Shown here piece after piece: positions 6,177 through 7,387 of a stretch of 7,387 bases of DNA (position 1 is its first letter; the number at the start of each line of letters is the position of its first letter). Source of the DNA: Candidatus Uhrbacteria bacterium (lineage in GTDB: Bacteria; Patescibacteriota; Patescibacteriia; JACQRZ01); NCBI GenBank assembly GCA_016206235.1, contig JACQRZ010000038.1, positions 1 to 7,387 of the forward strand, in the 5' to 3' direction. The notes beneath the pieces are model-generated. The model had not been told where the DNA came from. It did not search any database and worked only from the letters and a program-made list of their open reading frames with translations. The position numbers and the translations under genes are program-made.

Positions 6177-6217
6177 GAGAGTAACGTTGTACGTTATCTT
6201 TTTGGCGTTACACTCTC
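6177..6217 (+). promoter_or_regulatory. Structured pilM leader with two mutually exclusive hairpins
   Basis: TAACG at 6182-6186 can pair with CGTTA at 6192-6196, forming TAACGT-TGT-ACGTTA, with a T5 tract at 6199-6203 (terminator-like). Alternatively it pairs with the second CGTTA/CGTTAC copy at 6206-6211, extended by GAGAGT (6177-6182) with ACTCTC (6212-6217). That second hairpin has about ten pairs and ends six bases before the ATG, in the place of a Shine-Dalgarno. The 15-bp palindrome could instead be a DNA operator just past the transcription start. Confidence 0.4.
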
Positions 6218-6223
6218 ATTTCC

Positions 6224-7330
6224 ATGCCACTATTTCAGAAACAAGAAAATCGTATTATCGGTGTTGATATCGGCACCTCGAGTATTAAGTTGATTGAACT
6301 TCAAAAAAATACTGAAGGAACATTTTCGCTTATCACCTATGGCATGGTCGAGCGCTTTAATCACGACGTGAAGCTTGGCGAAAAAGAAGATCCCATGCTC
6401 ATTGCGCGCACGATTAAGCTCATTACCGAAAAAGGAGGCTTTACCGTGAAGCAAGCAACAGCAGCACTGCCGACATTCCTTGTGTTCACCTCGCTTATCA
6501 GTTTACCGCAGATGTCAAAAGATGAACTCGATTCTGCCATTCGTTGGGAAGCAAAAAAAATTATACCTTTACCACTTGAAGACATCGTGCTCGACTATAA
6601 AATGGTAAACCAGATAGCGGAAAAAGGCGGTTTGTCCTTTGGAAAGAAGAAGCCAGAACATGACAAAGAAGACCTTAAAATACTGTTGACCGGAGCGGGA
6701 AAAGAAACCGTACAAAAGTATTCCGATATTTTTTTGCACAGCGGCCTGACACTTACAAGTTTGGAGACGGAAATGTTTGCGCTGTCTCGTGCACTGGTAG
6801 GCAATGACCCAGGAGAGATCATGATTGTTGAAATCGGCGCTTCAATTACTGATATTATTGTTGTGGAAAGCGGAGTTCCTTTCTTAGGGCGAAGCATTGA
6901 AACGGGGGGGCATGCATTGACACGAGCGATTATGTCCAGCCTCAACATCAATGAGAAACGAGCAGAGCAGTTGAAGCGTGATGTAGGTATTACGACGGGA
7001 GAAAATTCAGGAGCGGGGGAAGTCCCCAATTTATTAAAAGAAACAGTAGAACCGATAGTGCATGAAATTCGCTATACTATAGATCTCTATAAAAGCCACA
7101 GCGTTACTCCTTCGCCGAAAGCGACAGGGAATATTGAAAAGATCATTCTTACAGGCGGAACAGCATTGATGCCAGGCTTGCGAGAGCATATTGCCACAGC
7201 ACTTGATATGCGGGTTATTCTCGGTGACCCATGGGTACATGTAAAATATCAAGACGATTTAAAGACGATTCTTGCTCAGATCGGCCCAAAGTTTTCGGTT
7301 GTTATAGGCCTTGCAATGCGCGAAACATAA
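6224..7330 (+). CDS. pilM: Type IV pilus assembly protein PilM (actin-like ATPase fold)
   Basis: PilM is a cytoplasmic actin-fold protein that binds ATP and the N-terminal tail of PilN. It links the inner-membrane alignment complex to the pilus motor. The 368 residues are close to the usual length of about 350. The phosphate-1 motif is GVDIGTSSIK (13-22), the second phosphate loop VEIGASITDIIVV (202-214), and the adenosine motif LTGGTALMPGL (309-319). The family's C-terminal signature appears as FSVVIGLAMRE (357-367). Residues 80-125 (ALPTFLVFTSLISLP, then RWEAKKIIPLPLEDIVLDY) match the subdomain that distinguishes PilM from FtsA and MreB. A charged GKKKPEHDKED stretch (140-150) looks like a flexible loop. 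The ATG at 6224 is the only sensible start and has no Shine-Dalgarno. pilN would be expected downstream but lies beyond the window, and the hairpin-prone repeat after the stop may separate the two. Confidence 0.95.
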   Translation: MPLFQKQENRIIGVDIGTSSIKLIELQKNTEGTFSLITYGMVERFNHDVKLGEKEDPMLIARTIKLITEKGGFTVKQATAALPTFLVFTSLISLPQMSKDELDSAIRWEAKKIIPLPLEDIVLDYKMVNQIAEKGGLSFGKKKPEHDKEDLKILLTGAGKETVQKYSDIFLHSGLTLTSLETEMFALSRALVGNDPGEIMIVEIGASITDIIVVESGVPFLGRSIETGGHALTRAIMSSLNINEKRAEQLKRDVGITTGENSGAGEVPNLLKETVEPIVHEIRYTIDLYKSHSVTPSPKATGNIEKIILTGGTALMPGLREHIATALDMRVILGDPWVHVKYQDDLKTILAQIGPKFSVVIGLAMRET

Positions 7331-7337
7331 TCGTTGA

Positions 7338-7387
7338 GGGTGCAGGGTAAGGGGTATAGGGTATAGCAACCCTAAACCCTAAACCCT
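7338..7387. repeat. G-rich / C-rich inverted heptamer repeat after pilM (telomere-like unit)
   Basis: The right side reads ACCCTAA, ACCCTAA, ACCCT (7369-7387) and is cut by the window edge. The left side has four G-tracts: 7338-7340, 7345-7347, 7351-7354 and 7359-7361. The two sides fold into a hairpin with a perfect 5-bp inner stem AGGGT/ACCCT (7358-7362 with 7369-7373), loop ATAGCA, and further GGG/CCC blocks separated by A/A mismatches. The four G-tracts with 3-4 nt spacers also fit a G-quadruplex motif. It begins 8 bp after the pilM stop. Confidence 0.65.

Noticed and set aside
6595..7029. Minus-strand open frame opposite pilM
   Set aside because: Antisense shadow of a well-identified PilM gene.
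1..7387. UGA recoding as in Gracilibacteria or Absconditabacteria
   Set aside because: All four genes are complete without in-frame TGA, and Gly and Trp use ordinary codons, so the standard table fits.
1..7387. CRISPR array, tRNA, rRNA, insertion sequence or transposase
   Set aside because: No spaced direct repeats, cloverleaf, rRNA segment, transposase motif or terminal inverted repeats with target duplications were seen.
7369..7387. A true telomere or a eukaryotic contig
   Set aside because: Only two and a half heptamers are visible, next to bacterial pilM and clpC genes; a genuine telomere would be a long array.

Overview
The window most resembles a Candidate Phyla Radiation (Patescibacteria, Parcubacteria-like) genome. 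The evidence is a large Cys-rich exported protein with tryptophan 'GWxW...GW' repeats and a C-terminal domain that I recall from many CPR genomes. Other signs are very short intergenic gaps, ribosome binding sites that are weak or absent, and gene ends followed by degenerate AT-rich inverted repeats. The assignment is an inference from recalled family knowledge, at about 0.75 confidence. All four genes end in TAA, and nothing points to UGA recoding.

Layout. Positions 1-169 hold no gene, only heptamer and inverted repeats. On the minus strand lie a ClpC-type double AAA+ unfoldase (1040-3511) and, 30 bp downstream, a small membrane protein with long charged ends (170-1009); they look like one transcription unit. 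A 65-bp divergent intergenic region (3512-3576) carries overlapping, oppositely directed promoter elements. On the plus strand lies an 826-residue secreted surface protein (3577-6057). A 166-bp gap (6058-6223) follows, with a long imperfect inverted repeat, an extended -10 promoter and a 5' UTR with two mutually exclusive hairpins. Then comes pilM (6224-7330), the cytoplasmic actin-like platform protein of type IV pilus assembly. The window ends in a CCCTAAA-type heptamer array facing a G-rich strand.

How the genes fit together. ClpC has every ATPase motif and an LGF loop of the kind that docks on ClpP, so it is probably the unfoldase of a ClpCP protease; no clpP is visible here. The co-directional membrane protein may be functionally linked to it, but only operon position supports that. 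The surface protein and pilM point to cell-surface and pilus functions, although pilM has its own promoter and no other pil gene is in view. The most unusual items are a Cys-stapled helical insertion in the surface protein, the attenuator-like leader of pilM, the overlapping divergent promoters, and the structured repeats that follow each transcription unit.
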